DNA of 64,000 nucleotides, taken from Deinococcus cellulosilyticus NBRC 106333 = KACC 11606. Its GTDB lineage: Bacteria; Deinococcota; Deinococci; Deinococcales; Deinococcaceae. The stretch is taken from positions 62,001-126,000 of the forward strand of contig NZ_BJXB01000015.1 in NCBI RefSeq assembly GCF_007990775.1. Direction: 5' to 3'. The position numbers and the translations under genes are program-made. Of this stretch, positions 25,283 through 33,769 are shown piece by piece. The notes under the pieces were generated by a model that worked only from the letters and a program-made list of their open reading frames with translations, made no database searches and was not told where the DNA came from. The stretch's first letter is position 1, and every line of letters begins with the position of its first letter.

Positions 25283-25441
25283 GCCGAGAGCCGAGAGCCC
25301 AGGGCCGAGGGCAAACACAAAAACTGATGCTAAAGCTTGCAACTCAAAAGCCTGGGTTGAAGATAGACAGGGACAGATTGCTCATCGACTTGACAGGTTG
25401 GCAGGTCGTTTGCAAAGAATCACGATGCTCTCGGCTCTCGA
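25283..25441. repeat. Heptamer repeat element upstream of xseA
   Basis: Four heptamers in register at 25283-25310 (GCCGAGA, GCCGAGA, GCCCAGG, GCCGAGG) and an inverted partner GCTCTCGGCTCTCG at 25427-25440. The 115 bp between are AT-richer and unlike the other elements. No gene is seen. Confidence 0.85.
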
Positions 25442-25496
25442 CAGAAACCCTTAAATGTTTTTAACTGTAAACTGAAAACTGTATACTGGTCACTGA

Positions 25497-26660
25497 ATGG
25501 AAGACACCCTCAAACTCTCTGAACTCCTGCAATACACCAGCCTGATGGTCCAGCGCACCTTTTCGGGTTTTGTGTGGGTGCAGGCCGAGATTGCCTCGAT
25601 GTCGGACCGCAGGCACCTGTATCTGGAACTCATCGAGATGGATGGGGCAGAGGAGGTGGCGAAGTGCCGCGCTTCCCTGTGGGCCAGAGACCGCTACCGG
25701 GTGGAGAACAAATTCAAGGCCGTGACAGGGCAGGCCCTTCAGGCCGGTCTGGAAGTGATGTTGAAGGCGAATGTGGAGTTTCACCCCAGATACGGCTTCA
25801 GCCTGAACATTCTGGACATTGCCCCGGCTTTCACGGTGGGGCAGTTGCAGATCAAGCTGGACCGCATCCGGGACAGACTTCAGAAACTTGGCGTCTGGGA
25901 TCTGCAATCGCGCCTGTTGTTCCCGGAGGTGCTTTCCAAAGTTCTGGTGGTGACCCCTGAAGATGCAGCAAGCCTGGGAGACTTCCAGGAACGCATTGAA
26001 GTGCTGGGTGAGCATGGCGTGTGTGAATTCCGCTACATGACAGCCACCTTTCAGGGAAAGCAGGCGGTGCCTTCTTTGCTCAGGGTGCTGATTGAAGCCC
26101 AGCAGATGCGCTCAGAGTGGGACTGGCAGGTGCTGGTGCTGCTCAGGGGAGGGGGGTCGGTCACGGACCTGCACTGGCTCAGCGATGAGACCCTCACCCG
26201 CACCATCTGCGAATACCCCATGCCTGTGGTCACCGGAATCGGGCACACCCGTGACCAGACCCTGCTTGATGAAGTATCGGCCCTGAGCCTGGGCACCCCA
26301 TCCAAGGTGGCCCAGTGGGTGCTCGATCAGGCCCTCAGGGCACCCTTAGAAGCGCTGGAGCATTACCACACCATCCTCAGGTGTGCAAAAGAACGGCTGG
26401 GACAGTACACCCTGGCTCTGGACAGCATGCACCGCAGATTGACCACTGAAGCCAGAGAAGTCCTGCAGGAGCGCAAACACCTGCTGGAACAGCAGATGCT
26501 GCAGGTGATCCACGCCGATCCCCAGAGCACCCTGCAAAGGGGATATGCCCTGGCCTTCTCAGGAAAAGAGCGCATTCCCAGCCGGGACCAGGCCCTGCAA
26601 CACAACACGTTCACCCTGCGTTTTCAGGACGGAGACCTGGAGGTCAAACATGAGCTTTGA
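25497..26660 (+). CDS. xseA: Exodeoxyribonuclease VII large subunit
   Basis: 387 residues: N-terminal OB fold (about 5-110) that binds single-stranded DNA, then the catalytic domain with LRGGGSVTDL (about 217-226) and VTGIGHTRDQTLLDEV (about 244-259), and a C-terminal helical region that binds the small subunit. Removes single-strand ends in repair. Slightly shorter than the roughly 400-450 residues usual in the family because the helical part is compact. Promoter TATACT lies 9 nt before the ATG. Overlaps xseB by 11 bp. Confidence 0.93.
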   Translation: MEDTLKLSELLQYTSLMVQRTFSGFVWVQAEIASMSDRRHLYLELIEMDGAEEVAKCRASLWARDRYRVENKFKAVTGQALQAGLEVMLKANVEFHPRYGFSLNILDIAPAFTVGQLQIKLDRIRDRLQKLGVWDLQSRLLFPEVLSKVLVVTPEDAASLGDFQERIEVLGEHGVCEFRYMTATFQGKQAVPSLLRVLIEAQQMRSEWDWQVLVLLRGGGSVTDLHWLSDETLTRTICEYPMPVVTGIGHTRDQTLLDEVSALSLGTPSKVAQWVLDQALRAPLEALEHYHTILRCAKERLGQYTLALDSMHRRLTTEAREVLQERKHLLEQQMLQVIHADPQSTLQRGYALAFSGKERIPSRDQALQHNTFTLRFQDGDLEVKHEL

Positions 26661-26832
26661 AAGCGATTTTTTTACACTGAAGCGCATCTCTGAGATGCTG
26701 GACAACCCTGAGCTTCCCCTCGATGATCTGGTGGTGCTGCTGCGGGAAGCCACCGAAGCCTACACCTCCTGCAAATCCCACCTGGATGCAGCGCAGGAGG
26801 CTCTGGCGGCCCTGGAGGGAGCAGGGGAGTAA
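26650..26832 (+). CDS. xseB: Exodeoxyribonuclease VII small subunit
   Basis: 60 residues, two helices (LKRISEMLDNPELPLDDLVV and EAYTSCKSHLDAAQEALAAL), matching the short helical hairpin of XseB that wraps the large subunit. The ATG lies inside the end of xseA, with the 11-bp overlap implying coupling. Assignment rests on size, helical pattern and position directly after xseA. Confidence 0.88.
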   Translation: MSFESDFFTLKRISEMLDNPELPLDDLVVLLREATEAYTSCKSHLDAAQEALAALEGAGE

Positions 26833-26834
26833 AG

Positions 26835-27024
26835 GCCGAGGGCCAGGGGCCGAGAGCCGAGGGCAAATCAGCATGCGAATGCAGTTGCTTTGTTATGCAA
26901 AGGCCATGTAATGGTCTGGTGATCCAGAAAACTGCTGACAATGGGGCGTGTCAGCAGACCGCTCTTACACCATTTGATTGACAGCATCGACACAAGAATT
27001 TACGTTGATCTCGGCTCTCGGCCC
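26835..27024. repeat. Heptamer repeat element downstream of xseB
   Basis: Four heptamers at 26835-26862 (GCCGAGG, GCCAGGG, GCCGAGA, GCCGAGG) begin 3 bp after the xseB stop. The inverted partner TCTCGGCTCTCGGCC is at 27010-27024, just before the end of the convergent gene. The enclosed 147 bp carry no gene that I can see. Confidence 0.85.
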
Positions 27025-27026
27025 CA

Positions 27027-27782
27027 TCACGCATCAAACATGGTCAGGGCATCCTGATCCAGGGTGTCCTGAATCCATTGTCTCAGGCTGCTGCGAAGTG
27101 CCTCTGGGCTTTCGTTGCGGTGCATCTGTTTGAGGTGTTGCAGTGCTGAAGGTGCACCTCGCCCGACAAATTCCCTCAGGATCACTTCCAGCCGGAACCA
27201 CAGGCTGTGCAGTTCAGCGTTGCGGCGCTGCTGCTGGTAGGTTCTGAAGGCCGCCATGATGTTGGGTGGGAGTGGATGGGGCACGTCGAGCACGTGATAA
27301 TTGCCCTCTGAGATCTGGGGAGGAGGGAGCAGTGCGTCTCCATCGACCCACAGGCAAGGGTGCAGGGTGCTGGTTTCTTGCAGGACGCATCCGGTGAACA
27401 CCTCCTGATACAGTCCGAGATGCAGGACCTGCCAGTCCTGTTCGGGTCTGGAGCGGGCATTTCCGTGGATCAGGGCGACCACGGCGCGGGCATGTTCCAC
27501 AGGGATCTGATAGCCCGAAAAAACCACATCGCTGGCCTGGTAGATCATCTCCAGTGCCGCTACTGCATCCTTCTGTTCCCAATGGGCGATGAGCAGTTCA
27601 CCTTGCACAAAAAGCAAGAAGGCCCGACCTTCTTTGCTGCAAAGGGCGGCTGTCATTTTGTGGTCCTCGATCAGGGGAAAAAGGTCCTGGATCAATTGAT
27701 CCACGGTGATTTCCACACCCAGAGGCTGGTTTTTGGGCAGCTGGGCAAAGACTTTTTCCTGGATCTCCGGGGTGACTTTCAT
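27027..27782 (-). CDS. Hypothetical cytoplasmic protein
   Basis: 251 residues, soluble, no signal peptide or transmembrane helix. The first half (to about 110) alternates helix and strand with ALCSKEGRAFLLFVQGELLIAHW, reminiscent of small sensor or effector domains, but I do not assign a family. The C-terminal third is helical and acidic/basic. Its start overlaps the upstream membrane-protein stop as ATGA, so both are cotranscribed and coupled. Confidence 0.7.
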   Translation of the reverse strand: MKVTPEIQEKVFAQLPKNQPLGVEITVDQLIQDLFPLIEDHKMTAALCSKEGRAFLLFVQGELLIAHWEQKDAVAALEMIYQASDVVFSGYQIPVEHARAVVALIHGNARSRPEQDWQVLHLGLYQEVFTGCVLQETSTLHPCLWVDGDALLPPPQISEGNYHVLDVPHPLPPNIMAAFRTYQQQRRNAELHSLWFRLEVILREFVGRGAPSALQHLKQMHRNESPEALRSSLRQWIQDTLDQDALTMFDA

Positions 27783-28501
27783 GCCAGTTTCCTTGGGGAG
27801 AAGTACAGCAGGACACTCATTCCGGTCAGCCAGACGATCTCGTAGAGGGTGTGGGTCAAAGGAGACCAGTCACCGATGATTCCAATGATGCGGCCCACAT
27901 TCACCAGGGTCAGGGCAATGCTGACCACCTGCACCTGCTTGCCAATCCTGCCCCCTCCAATCAGAAAACTCTGCAGCAGGTAAAGCACAAAGACCAGCAT
28001 GATGATGGCATGAATCAGGATGTTTAGAAACGGCATTTTGGTGACATAGGTGGTGAACAGATAAACCGTTACAGAACTGATCACGGCAGCAATGCCAATC
28101 AGCAGGGCAAAGCGCCCATTCGGGTACAACCCCTGTTGTTCCATGATGTAGGGCAGGCTGAAAGAGCCCATCATGATGCTGATGGTGGCCAGCAGGAAGA
28201 TGTAATCGCTGCTGGGGTCCAGCACCCCGGTCAGGTTCAGGTATTGTTTGCCGGGCAACAGCATGAGGTCTCCCACCGTCACCAGCAACACCCCCCAGCT
28301 GAGGCCCAGGAAAGGCGTTTTCAGGGCCTTGGGTGCCTGCTGGTAGAACGTGTTGAGTGCTGCTGCTCCGAGTGCGTCACTGAGCAGCACAGGCAACAGT
28401 CTCCAGGGGTTCTGGGGATCAATGGTGATCAGGACAAGCCACCCAATCCAGAAGAGCCCCATGAAGGTCAACCGCTGTGGGAGAGGGGTTCTCAGGAGCA
28501 T
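27779..28501 (-). CDS. Hypothetical multi-pass membrane protein
   Basis: 240 residues with six to seven hydrophobic helices and short loops, ending in a short basic tail. No transporter signature recognised. It is the first gene of a two-gene unit with the soluble protein at 27027. A -10-like TAGACT (28516-28511) precedes the ATG by 9 nt and no Shine-Dalgarno is seen. Confidence 0.7.
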   Translation of the reverse strand: MLLRTPLPQRLTFMGLFWIGWLVLITIDPQNPWRLLPVLLSDALGAAALNTFYQQAPKALKTPFLGLSWGVLLVTVGDLMLLPGKQYLNLTGVLDPSSDYIFLLATISIMMGSFSLPYIMEQQGLYPNGRFALLIGIAAVISSVTVYLFTTYVTKMPFLNILIHAIIMLVFVLYLLQSFLIGGGRIGKQVQVVSIALTLVNVGRIIGIIGDWSPLTHTLYEIVWLTGMSVLLYFSPRKLA

Positions 28502-28556
28502 GCTGGAATCAGTCTAACACAAGCTTTTAATCGTTCCGATGTCAGCCAGGGGTCTC

Positions 28557-28586
28557 TTGAGTTTGAACCCCGACTTGTGCTAGCAT
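28557..28586 (+). promoter_or_regulatory. Promoter and leader of rplU-rpmA
   Basis: TTGAGT (28557-28562) and TAGCAT (28581-28586) are 18 bp apart. The leader of about 45 nt contains a small hairpin, CCCCTTTTT / GAAAAGGGG (about 28598-28616), directly upstream of the GGGAGG ribosome-binding site; autogenous control is possible. Confidence 0.65.
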
Positions 28587-28636
28587 AGGGGCTTGAGTCC
28601 CCTTTTTGAAAAGGGGTGTTCTGGGAGGCACAAAAA

Positions 28637-28936
28637 ATGTTTGCAATTGTCCAAAGCGGCGGCAAGCAGTACCGCGTGAGTGAGGGGGATGTGATCCGCG
28701 TTGAGCGCGTGAACGCAGACGCCGGCACCACCGTTGAACTGCCTGTGCTGCTCCTGCAAGGCGAAAACACCCTGGTGGGTGAAGGCGTTCAAGGCAAGCT
28801 CGTGAAGGCCGAAGTGGTCGCTCACGGTCTGAGCAAGAAAATCTATGTCCGCAAGTACAAGAGCGGCATTCAATACCGTCGCCGTAACGGTCACCGTCAG
28901 CAGTTCACCACGCTGAAAATCACGGCGCTCGGGTAA
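28637..28936 (+). CDS. rplU: 50S ribosomal protein L21
   Basis: 99 residues of the L21 beta-barrel family: FAIVQSGGKQYRVSEGD at the start and the C-terminal basic signature KYKSGIQYRRRNGHRQ. Binds 23S rRNA. The ATG at 28637 follows GGGAGG and is preferred to one seven codons upstream. First gene of rplU-rpmA. Confidence 0.96.
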   Translation: MFAIVQSGGKQYRVSEGDVIRVERVNADAGTTVELPVLLLQGENTLVGEGVQGKLVKAEVVAHGLSKKIYVRKYKSGIQYRRRNGHRQQFTTLKITALG

Positions 28937-28949
28937 GAGGTAACAGGCC

Positions 28950-29219
28950 ATGGCACACAAAAAAGGTGTAGGTTCCTCTAAAAACGGACGTGACAGCAAC
29001 CCCAAATACCTCGGCGTCAAGAAATTTGGCGGCGAAGTGGTGCTTGCGGGCAACATCCTGGTTCGCCAGCGTGGCACCAAGTTCAAGGCTGGCAACGGCG
29101 TGGGCATGGGCCGCGATCACACCCTGTTCGCTCTGCAAGACGGCATTGTGACCTTTGCTGACAAAGGCACCAAGGGCCGCTTCATCAGCGTGCAGGCCCA
29201 GGTTGCTGCTGCAGACTGA
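28950..29219 (+). CDS. rpmA: 50S ribosomal protein L27
   Basis: 89 residues. N-terminus AHKKGVGSSKNGRDSN reaches the peptidyl-transferase centre, so no cleavable N-terminal extension as in Firmicutes is present. Conserved RQRGTKFKAGNGVGMGRDHTL follows. Thirteen bp after rplU, with a terminator after it. Confidence 0.97.
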   Translation: MAHKKGVGSSKNGRDSNPKYLGVKKFGGEVVLAGNILVRQRGTKFKAGNGVGMGRDHTLFALQDGIVTFADKGTKGRFISVQAQVAAAD

Positions 29220-29232
29220 ATCTCAAACCAGG

Positions 29233-29266
29233 GTGAGGGCCAGGTCAAAACTGGCCCTCACTTTTG
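29233..29266 (+). terminator. Terminator of rplU-rpmA
   Basis: GTGAGGGCCAG / CTGGCCCTCAC with a 7-nt loop, followed by TTTTGT. It separates the ribosomal genes from the BNR protein and obgE. Confidence 0.85.
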
Positions 29267-29303
29267 TCATGTGACTCACGCACAAAAGCGGGAAACTCAG
29301 GTC

Positions 29304-30365
29304 ATGCAGAAGCTTTTGGTGACGTTCATTCTGACAGCCTCCCTGGCGCAGGCACAGGAGTTTAACAGCATCCGCATGGTTTCGGACCAGCAGGTGTGGG
29401 GCTTCACCCGTGGAGGGGCTTACTTCTCCGAAGATGCTGCCCAGACCTGGAAACAGGTGACTCCGGCTTTCACCGAGCAGGTGACTGCCCTGCAAGGCTT
29501 TGCGCTGGACGCAAAACATGCCTGGCTCACCGGGCAGGGAGATGGCAAGGTGCTGCTGGCCTTCACGCAGGATGCCGGGCAGAACTGGACGCAACTGAAG
29601 CTTTATGAGCAGGGACAGGGGGCCTGGGTGCAGTTCCGCGACCCCCAGAACGGTTTTGCCGTGATTGGGATGGACGCAGGCATGAGCCACCAGGCTTTCA
29701 TTCTGCTGAAGACCTCCAATGGCGGGGTCACCTGGCAGAAGGTCAACAGCAGCAAGAACGATTACTTCAAAACGCCTGAGTTGCAGGGAGGCAACCTCCC
29801 GGACATCTGCTGCATCACCGATGCCCTCTTTGTGAACGACAAAACGGTGCTGGTGACCGGCGGATACACCCCCATCGAGAAGCCCTACTTTTTTCGCAGC
29901 AACAATGGGGGCAAGACTTTTGTGGCAGCCAGTTCAATCCTGCCCCTGAATGCCACAGAGCGAAAAAGCTTTTCCCGTCTTGAAATCCCGTATGCTAAAG
30001 GGGATGTGGTGCTGGTGGTGGGAACCTTCAGCACACCTGAGCAACCCAGTGTTCTGGTGACCTTCCTGTCGCAGGATGGCGGAAAGAGCTGGGTCAGAGG
30101 AGAAAAACTCAACCCCAGATCTCAACCTCAACGGACACAGGTGCTCTTCACGGACGCCAAAAACGGATTCACCTGGCTGGGAGGGAAGTTGTACAAGACC
30201 TCCACCGCCGGACAGACCTGGCACGAAATCAAGGTGCCCTTTGAAAATGCTGCGGGGTTCAAACAGATCACCTTCGCAGACCCCAGAAACGGCATGGCTC
30301 TTCTGGACACCTCCCTGTGGATCACCGGGAACGGTGGAGAGTCATGGCAGGAAATCAAGAGGTGA
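29304..30365 (+). CDS. Secreted BNR/Asp-box repeat protein
   Basis: 353 residues with a signal peptide cleaved near AQA-Q at 18. At least seven Asp-box-like repeats of form S.DGG.TW are visible (SEDAAQTWK, TQDAGQNWT, TSNGGVTWQ, SNNGGKTFV, SQDGGKSWV, TSTAGQTWH, TGNGGESWQ), predicting a beta-propeller of six to seven blades like YCF48 or sialidase scaffolds. No sialidase catalytic residues can be assigned. Its stop overlaps the obgE ribosome-binding site, so the two are probably cotranscribed. Role unknown. Confidence 0.82.
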   Translation: MQKLLVTFILTASLAQAQEFNSIRMVSDQQVWGFTRGGAYFSEDAAQTWKQVTPAFTEQVTALQGFALDAKHAWLTGQGDGKVLLAFTQDAGQNWTQLKLYEQGQGAWVQFRDPQNGFAVIGMDAGMSHQAFILLKTSNGGVTWQKVNSSKNDYFKTPELQGGNLPDICCITDALFVNDKTVLVTGGYTPIEKPYFFRSNNGGKTFVAASSILPLNATERKSFSRLEIPYAKGDVVLVVGTFSTPEQPSVLVTFLSQDGGKSWVRGEKLNPRSQPQRTQVLFTDAKNGFTWLGGKLYKTSTAGQTWHEIKVPFENAAGFKQITFADPRNGMALLDTSLWITGNGGESWQEIKR

Positions 30366-30368
30366 AGT

Positions 30369-31682
30369 GTGGCTTTTCGGGACGTTCTCGAAATTGAAGT
30401 GATTGCAGGCAACGGTGGCGATGGTGCCATGAGCTTCCACCGGGCCAAATACATGCCCAAAGGTGGCCCGGACGGTGGTCACGGGGGCAAGGGCGGCAGT
30501 GTGTTCCTGCGGGCGGTCAACAACGTCAGCAGTCTGGACACATTGATCGGCAGACGCAAATACAAGGCCAGCAACGGCTGGTACGGTGAAGGCCGCCTCA
30601 GAAACGGCAAAGACGGCGAGGACATGGTCATTGATGTGCCCGTCGGAACCACCGCCTTCGATGTGGAATCGGGCCGTGTGATTGCCGACCTGACCGAAGT
30701 CGGACAGGTCAAACTGGTCGCCAAGGGCGGATCGGGCGGACGCGGAAACAGCGTGTTCGTGACCCCCACCCGCCAGGCCCCCAGATTCGCAGAACTCGGG
30801 ACCAAAGGGGAAACCCGCAAGATCCGTCTGGAACTGCGTCTGATTGCAGATGTGGGGCTCGTGGGCTACCCCAACGCCGGAAAATCCAGCCTGCTTGCCA
30901 GACTGTCCCGCGCCAATCCCGAAATCGCCGATTATCCGTTCACCACCCTGAGCCCCATTCTCGGTGTGGTGACCCGTGAAGACCAGGAAGACCAGCGTTT
31001 CACCCTGGCAGACATCCCCGGCATCATCGAAGGGGCCTCTGAAGGCAAAGGGCTGGGCCTGGAGTTCCTGCGCCACATCAGCCGCACCCGACTGCTGGTG
31101 TACGTGCTGGCCGGAGATCAGGACCCGGTGGGCAACCTGGAAAGCCTGCAGACCGAGTTGCAGAGCTACGACCCCAGCCTGCTGGACGCTGCCGCCTGCA
31201 TCGTGCTGAACAAAATCGACCTGATCGAAGAAGACGTGCAGGAGATGATCGAGGAAGAGTTGCAGGAATTCGGTCTCCCGGTGCTGAAAATCAGTGCCCT
31301 GGAAGAAATCGGCCTTGACCAGCTCAAAGAAACCCTCTTTGACCTGCTGCCCTCCCGTGAACTGTGGCGTGAAACCCACACCCTGGAAGAAGAACCCGAA
31401 GTGGTCCGCATCGAGCCCCTGCGCATCGAACGCCACGAGGACATCATCCCGGGAGACAACGAATACGAAGAGGAAATCGAAATCGTCTGGGAGGTGCTCG
31501 GAGGGGGCTTTGCAGAACGTCTGGCCCGCTTCTCCCGTCACCTCGACGACGCTGCAGAATACCTGCAGGCCTACTTCAAACGGGAAGGTCTCTTCAACGC
31601 CCTCAAACGTGCTGGAGCCAAACAGGGCGACACCGTGGAAATCGGCATCATGAAGTTCGAGTACTTCGAGGACGAGAACTGA
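30369..31682 (+). CDS. obgE: Obg-family GTPase
   Basis: 437 residues: glycine-rich Obg fold (1-157), G domain (158-340) with G1 GYPNAGKSS (166-174), G3 DIPG (215-218), G4 NKID (281-284), and a C-terminal OCT domain (about 360-437). It binds the 50S subunit and ppGpp and acts in ribosome maturation. The start is GTG at 30369, 3 bp after the preceding stop, with AGGTGA overlapping that stop. Unlike the common rplU-rpmA-obg order, a secreted protein intervenes. Confidence 0.96.
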   Translation: MAFRDVLEIEVIAGNGGDGAMSFHRAKYMPKGGPDGGHGGKGGSVFLRAVNNVSSLDTLIGRRKYKASNGWYGEGRLRNGKDGEDMVIDVPVGTTAFDVESGRVIADLTEVGQVKLVAKGGSGGRGNSVFVTPTRQAPRFAELGTKGETRKIRLELRLIADVGLVGYPNAGKSSLLARLSRANPEIADYPFTTLSPILGVVTREDQEDQRFTLADIPGIIEGASEGKGLGLEFLRHISRTRLLVYVLAGDQDPVGNLESLQTELQSYDPSLLDAAACIVLNKIDLIEEDVQEMIEEELQEFGLPVLKISALEEIGLDQLKETLFDLLPSRELWRETHTLEEEPEVVRIEPLRIERHEDIIPGDNEYEEEIEIVWEVLGGGFAERLARFSRHLDDAAEYLQAYFKREGLFNALKRAGAKQGDTVEIGIMKFEYFEDEN

Positions 31683-31689
31683 TTTAGAG

Positions 31690-31768
31690 AGCAGAAGGCC
31701 AAAGGCAGAAGGCTCTCACCTGATGGCCAAAGCTCTAACTTTTTTGCCTTCTGCTTTCTGCCTTCTGC
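31690..31768. repeat. Heptamer repeat element between obgE and yqeK
   Basis: GCAGAAGGC copies at about 31691-31700 and 31704-31713 face three tandem inverted heptamers CTTCTGC, TTTCTGC, CTTCTGC at 31748-31768. Paired arms with a T-run at 31740-31745 could act as an obgE terminator. No gene in the gap. Confidence 0.78.
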
Positions 31769-31813
31769 TGAGGGGTATGTATGATTCACGCTAGGCTTCC
31801 TGGCCCGAACTCT

Positions 31814-31819
31814 TATAAT
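31814..31819 (+). promoter_or_regulatory. -10 box for yqeK
   Basis: Consensus TATAAT 18 nt before the ATG at 31838. It lies inside the upstream part of the open frame, so a start at 31781 is unlikely. Confidence 0.6.
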
Positions 31820-31837
31820 GAAACCGCTGAGCGTGGC

Positions 31838-32398
31838 ATGATGATGATTCCTCCACACCTCGATTTCTGGGCAAGACGCATTCAACTGATGGTGAAACCC
31901 CGACGCTTTGAGCATGTGCTGAGGGTGGCCGAACTGGCCCACCAGATTGCACTGTCCAATGGTCTGGATGCGGATCTGGCCTATGAGGCAGGCCTCCTTC
32001 ACGACATTGCCCGGGACATCAGCAGCACGGATTTGCTCAAACTCGCTCCACCGGAGTGCCCCATCGATGAGCGGCATCCGCTGGCCTTGCATGGGCGTGC
32101 CGGAAGGGTGCTGCTGGAGTACTGGGGGTACAACAACGAGGATGTGCTGTACGCTGTGGAGGAACACACCACCGGGCCGAGTCCGGACCGTCCCATCAGT
32201 GCAGTGGTCTACATTGCCGATGTGAGCGAGCCCGGGCGCAACGTGAACCACCACATCCGTGAGATGGCCTTTGATGACCTGCAGGGTGCGCTCGATCTCG
32301 CCATTGGCAGCAAGGTGCGTTACCTGCAGGGCCGGGGCATCGAGGTGCATCCCAGAACCATGAAGGTGTTCAACAGCCTCATTTCCAGCGACAGGTGA
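31838..32398 (+). CDS. yqeK: HD-domain hydrolase, YqeK-type Ap4A hydrolase
   Basis: 186 residues. HD-superfamily metal ligands are His26, His55-Asp56 (LLHDIAR), His85, His110 and Asp128 (YIADVSE). YqeK proteins are symmetrical diadenosine tetraphosphatases that clear stress alarmones. The neighbourhood yqeK, LCP protein, rsfS is conserved in Gram-positives and Deinococcus. Several ATGs in a row (31838, 31841, 31844) make the exact start uncertain. nadD, often found just before yqeK, is not here. Confidence 0.88.
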   Translation: MMMIPPHLDFWARRIQLMVKPRRFEHVLRVAELAHQIALSNGLDADLAYEAGLLHDIARDISSTDLLKLAPPECPIDERHPLALHGRAGRVLLEYWGYNNEDVLYAVEEHTTGPSPDRPISAVVYIADVSEPGRNVNHHIREMAFDDLQGALDLAIGSKVRYLQGRGIEVHPRTMKVFNSLISSDR

Positions 32399-32408
32399 AG
32401 ATGCATTG

Positions 32409-33674
32409 ATGGAACGAACCCCCAAGAGCAAACCGAAGCAGCAGTGGCGCATCTGGCGCACCGTTCAACTGACCAGCCTGATGCTGGCCGCCAGTGGCCT
32501 CCTGGGTTTTGCCCTGATGAGTGCCCAGGGCATCACCGGGAAGCGTGCAGGTCTGGTCACCGCCAGTGGTGAAGCGCCCAGTTTCACGGTGTTGCTTGCC
32601 GGTCTGGAAGCGTCTTACTGTGCCTGGGCCACCCCCACAGCTCCGGCCCGCAAGTGCACGCCTGAGGAAGCGGTGGACCGCAACAAGGTGGTGGACGGCA
32701 TGCACACCGACACCATCATGCTGGCGACCTTCAACAAGACCAACGTGCAGATCCTCAACATTCCCCGGGACACCCAGGCCGAGGGAACCTACCGCAAGAT
32801 CAACTCCTCTTTCAAGATCGGGGGTCCCGAGCAACTCCTCGGAGATGTGGAGACCCTGATCGGGCAGCGCATCGATTACTACGCCATTGTCCGTCTGGAC
32901 TTTGTCGGAGATGTGATTGATCGGCTGGGAGGGCTGGATGTGGTGGCTCCGGCAGATGTGGCCTTCGATGACCGTGCTGCAGACCTGCACCTGCACCTGA
33001 AAGCCGGACCCCATCACCTGAATGGCAAAGATGCGGTGGCCTTCCTGCGCATGCGCAAAGCTCCAGGGTGGGGAGATGACTATGGCCGCATTGACCGCCA
33101 GAAGCTCGCCATTGCCCAGTTGCTGGACAAATTGCGCAGCTCCCAGGGGCTCACGGCACTGCCAGGCATCCTCTCACAGTTCAACAACGGGGTGATCACC
33201 AATGCCGATCCCAGCATGATCGATGCGATGGTGCCCTTCCTGAAGAGTTACCGCCTGCAGATGGCCACCCTTCCGACCAATGAAATTCCCGGTTCCAGCA
33301 ACCTGGCGGTGGACCGTGCAGCTTTAGACCTCATGAATGCCCCCACCCAGCAGGTGGCCCAGAGTGCCATTCCAGAATCGCCCGTGCGCATTGTGGATGG
33401 CAGTGGCACCGGACTGGGGAAGAAGCTTTCAAACTACCTCTCCCAGCAGGGGTATAAGATTTCTCAGGTGGAAGAGCAGACAGCCAGTTCCGAACAGAGC
33501 TCTGTGGCCACCCGCAATGAGGTGAGCGATGCCGAGCAGGTGTCCACCCGCCTCAACCTGCCCAGAATTCAGACCCTGCGCCTTCCTGTAGAGTACGGCG
33601 AGGTGGTGGTGTTTCTCGGGCAGGACGCCAACAGCAAATACGCAGCACTCGCTGCCCTCCCCGGAACAGAGTAG
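32409..33674 (+). CDS. LytR-CpsA-Psr family protein with LytR_C domain
   Basis: 421 residues: N-terminal cytoplasmic tail and one transmembrane helix (about 20-40), LCP domain (about 60-245) with DTIMLATFN, NIPRDTQ and an FLRMRKAPGWGDDYGRIDRQ segment, and a C-terminal LytR_C domain (about 325-420, starting VRIVDGSG). LCP enzymes transfer glycopolymers from lipid carriers to peptidoglycan. An inserted loop with two cysteines (around 71 and 83) could form a disulfide. It follows yqeK by 10 bp. Confidence 0.9.
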   Translation: MERTPKSKPKQQWRIWRTVQLTSLMLAASGLLGFALMSAQGITGKRAGLVTASGEAPSFTVLLAGLEASYCAWATPTAPARKCTPEEAVDRNKVVDGMHTDTIMLATFNKTNVQILNIPRDTQAEGTYRKINSSFKIGGPEQLLGDVETLIGQRIDYYAIVRLDFVGDVIDRLGGLDVVAPADVAFDDRAADLHLHLKAGPHHLNGKDAVAFLRMRKAPGWGDDYGRIDRQKLAIAQLLDKLRSSQGLTALPGILSQFNNGVITNADPSMIDAMVPFLKSYRLQMATLPTNEIPGSSNLAVDRAALDLMNAPTQQVAQSAIPESPVRIVDGSGTGLGKKLSNYLSQQGYKISQVEEQTASSEQSSVATRNEVSDAEQVSTRLNLPRIQTLRLPVEYGEVVVFLGQDANSKYAALAALPGTE

Positions 33675-33769
33675 ATTTTTCATGAACCCATGTTCGTGAA
33701 TTCCTGACTTTTCTACTCGTTTCCCACGCCAGAGTGAGGTACACTCACTCTTATTCAGCAAGGAGAACC

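Noticed and set aside
25283..25310. Tandem repeats as a possible CRISPR array
   Set aside because: Units are 7 bp, contiguous without spacers, and no cas genes are present.
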